Source: Actinomycetota bacterium (lineage in GTDB: Bacteria > Actinomycetota > Acidimicrobiia > IMCC26256 > JACDBD01). Taken from it: DNA of 13,928 nt. A model generated the notes under the pieces. That model searched no databases. It was not told the origin of the DNA and saw only the letters and a program-made list of their open reading frames with translations. The DNA lies in NCBI GenBank assembly GCA_013695115.1, contig JACDBD010000420.1, positions 1-13,928 of the forward strand, written 5' to 3'. Shown here one piece after another: positions 12,201 through 13,928 of this stretch; within the stretch, counting starts at the first letter, position 1; every line of letters starts with the position of its first letter. The position numbers and the translations under genes are program-made.

Positions 12201-13928
12201 TCAGCGGCCGTGGCAGAGCTTGAACTTCTTGCCGCTGCCGCAGTAGCAGGGCTCGTTGCGGCCGGGGGTCTTCTCGACCCGCACCGGCTGTTGCGGAACG
12301 TCCTCGGGCGGGAGCTCGGCGGGCGCCGGCGCCATCGCCCCGCCCTCGAGCATGCCCGCGCCACCGCCCATGTCGCCGTTCCCTCCAATGTCGGGCGGCG
12401 GCCCGCTGGCGGCAGCGGCGCGCAGGGCGCCCGATCCCTGGACCGGGTCCTCGGCCGCGCTGTAGCGGACGTTGCGCGGTCCCTGCCGGGGCGCGTCGTC
12501 GGCGACGACCTGGAGGTGCGACACGTAGCGCACGAAGTTGTCCTGGGTGAGGTCCATCATCGCCGAGAACATGTCGTAGCCCTCACGCTGCCATTCGGCC
12601 AGCGGGTCCTTCTGGCCCATGGCCCGCAGGTTGATGCCCTCGCGCAGGTAGTCCATCTCGTAGAGGTGCTCGCGCCAATGCTGGTCGATGACCGAGAGCA
12701 TCACGCGGCGCTCGATCTCGCGCAGCGTCTCGGCGCCGACCTCCTCCTCCTTGGCCTCGTACAGGGCCAGGGCATCGTCGGTGAGGAGCGTGACGAGCGC
12801 GTCGCGTTCCGGTACCTCGCGGAGCTGCTCGAGCGTGACCTCGGTCGGGTACGTCACCTGGATCTGACGGTGGAGCTCCTCGACATCCCAGTCCTCCGGG
12901 TAGTCGCCCGGGCACCAGGTGTCGACCGCGTGCCGTACCGCTCCTTGGATGGCCTCGAGCGCCTCCTCGCGCAGGTCGCCGCCGTCGAGGATCTGCTGCC
13001 GGCGCTTGTAGATGACCTTGCGCTGCTCGTTCATCACCTCGTCGTACTTGAGGACGTCCTTGCGGATCTCGAAGTTGCGGTCCTCGACCGTGCGCTGGGC
13101 GCGCTCGATCGCCTTCGTGACCATCTTCGCCTCGAGCGGCACGTCGTCGGGGAAGGCCTTGCCCATCACCCAGTTCATCGCGCCGGTCGCGAACAGGCGC
13201 ATGAGGTCGTCCTCGAGCGAGAGGTAGAACCGGCTCTGGCCCGGGTCGCCCTGCCGGCCCGAGCGGCCCCGCAGTTGGTTGTCGATGCGGCGGCTCTCGT
13301 GGCGCTCGGTGCCCAGCACATACAGCCCGCCGAGCTCGCGCACGCGATCGCCCTCCGTCAGACAATCCTCGCGGAGCCGTTCGACCAGCTCCTCGTACTT
13401 CTCCCGCGAGTCCTCGGGGGTCGTGCCCGACGCCAGCAGCTCTTGGCGGGCGAGGCCCTCGGGGTTGCCGCCCAGGAGGATGTCGACGCCGCGACCCGCC
13501 ATGTTGGTGGCCACCGTGACCGCATGCGGCCGTCCCGCCTGGGCGACGATGCCCGCCTCCCGCTCGTGCTGCTTGGCGTTGAGCACTTCGTGCGGGATCC
13601 CGCGCCGCTCCAGCAGGCCGGCGAGCCGCTCCGACTTCTCGACCGAGATCGTGCCCACGAGGACAGGCTGACCTCCCTCGTGGCGCTCGGCGATGTCGTC
13701 GGCGACGGCGCCGAACTTCGCCGCTTCGGTCTTGTAGATCAGGTCGGGCTCATCGACCCGGACCATGTCCTGGTTGGTGGGGATCGACACCACTTCGAGC
13801 CCGTACGTGTGCGCGAACTCGCCCGCCTCGGTCGCGGCCGTGCCCGTCATGCCGGCGAGCTTCTCGTACAAGCGGAAGTAGTTCTGGAGGGTGATCGTCG
13901 CCAGCGTCTGGTTCTCCGACTTGATCTT
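12201..13928 (-). CDS. secA: preprotein translocase ATPase SecA (5' part outside the window)
   Basis: The frame is open to the window edge, giving the last 575 residues; the first nucleotide-binding domain is missing. SecA drives secretory proteins through SecYEG with ATP. The fragment begins with ENQTLATITLQNYFRLYEKL and MTGTA, then shows VLVGTISVEKSE, ATNMAGRGVDILLGGN and TERHESRRIDNQLRGRSGRQ (helicase motifs V and VI of the second ATPase domain), followed by FEIRKDVLKYDEVMNEQRKVIY of the helical scaffold and WREHLYEMDYLREGINLRAM. A flexible Gly/Pro/Ala-rich linker leads to the C-terminal zinc-binding motif CYCGSGKKFKLCHG (Cys-X-Cys-X8-Cys-His), which contacts SecB or ribosomes in other bacteria. 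Motif V has Val where E. coli has Thr (GRGTDI). The gene heads the - strand cluster with prfB 65 bases downstream. Confidence 0.97.
   Translation of the reverse strand, partial: KIKSENQTLATITLQNYFRLYEKLAGMTGTAATEAGEFAHTYGLEVVSIPTNQDMVRVDEPDLIYKTEAAKFGAVADDIAERHEGGQPVLVGTISVEKSERLAGLLERRGIPHEVLNAKQHEREAGIVAQAGRPHAVTVATNMAGRGVDILLGGNPEGLARQELLASGTTPEDSREKYEELVERLREDCLTEGDRVRELGGLYVLGTERHESRRIDNQLRGRSGRQGDPGQSRFYLSLEDDLMRLFATGAMNWVMGKAFPDDVPLEAKMVTKAIERAQRTVEDRNFEIRKDVLKYDEVMNEQRKVIYKRRQQILDGGDLREEALEAIQGAVRHAVDTWCPGDYPEDWDVEELHRQIQVTYPTEVTLEQLREVPERDALVTLLTDDALALYEAKEEEVGAETLREIERRVMLSVIDQHWREHLYEMDYLREGINLRAMGQKDPLAEWQREGYDMFSAMMDLTQDNFVRYVSHLQVVADDAPRQGPRNVRYSAAEDPVQGSGALRAAAASGPPPDIGGNGDMGGGAGMLEGGAMAPAPAELPPEDVPQQPVRVEKTPGRNEPCYCGSGKKFKLCHGR

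Overview
The window is an ordinary-looking chromosomal segment of a high-GC actinobacterium. The pointers are a very GC-rich third codon position, an F420-type luciferase-like oxidoreductase, a protein of the mycothiol-dependent maleylpyruvate isomerase superfamily, a DUF3052 protein, start regions that look leaderless, and the secA-prfB-ftsE-ftsX gene order. An Acidimicrobiia-like lineage is my best guess, but that is inference from gene content and not a proven assignment. I see no rRNA, tRNA, CRISPR array, transposase, integrase or prophage gene, and no gap between genes longer than about 130 bases.

Left part (1-2753, + strand): the tail of an unrecognised protein, then a TesB-type acyl-CoA thioesterase, a luciferase-like F420-dependent oxidoreductase 6 bases behind it, and a TetR regulator. 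This is probably one lipid/acyl-CoA-linked unit with its own regulator. A strong GC hairpin at 2774-2793 closes it against the oppositely oriented genes that follow.

Middle part (2845-6024): an SRAP (HMCES/YedK-type) abasic-site DNA-protein crosslink enzyme is translationally coupled on the - strand to a DinB/MDMPI-superfamily protein. Divergent from it is a second TetR gene with a clear inverted-repeat operator over its -10 box, coupled to a Pat-like GNAT acetyltransferase. The acetyltransferase runs tail to tail into, and overlaps by 64 bases, a DUF3052 gene that is itself coupled to an upstream MFS exporter (6021-7364, - strand).

Right part (7457-13928): a 1-Cys peroxiredoxin on the + strand faces a long - strand cluster that reads secA (5' part outside the window), prfB, ftsE, ftsX, and an M23 peptidase with a signal peptide and coiled coils. 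The last three look like a cell-division peptidoglycan-hydrolysis module: the FtsEX ABC complex plus a secreted hydrolase.

The most unusual signal that the genes do not explain is an 18-base element, CCATCTCCCTAACGACCT in the sense direction. It occurs twice in the secA-prfB spacer, ending directly before the prfB start, and a third time (16 of 18 bases) directly before the ribosome binding site of the peroxiredoxin. I found no convincing undescribed multi-gene system here.
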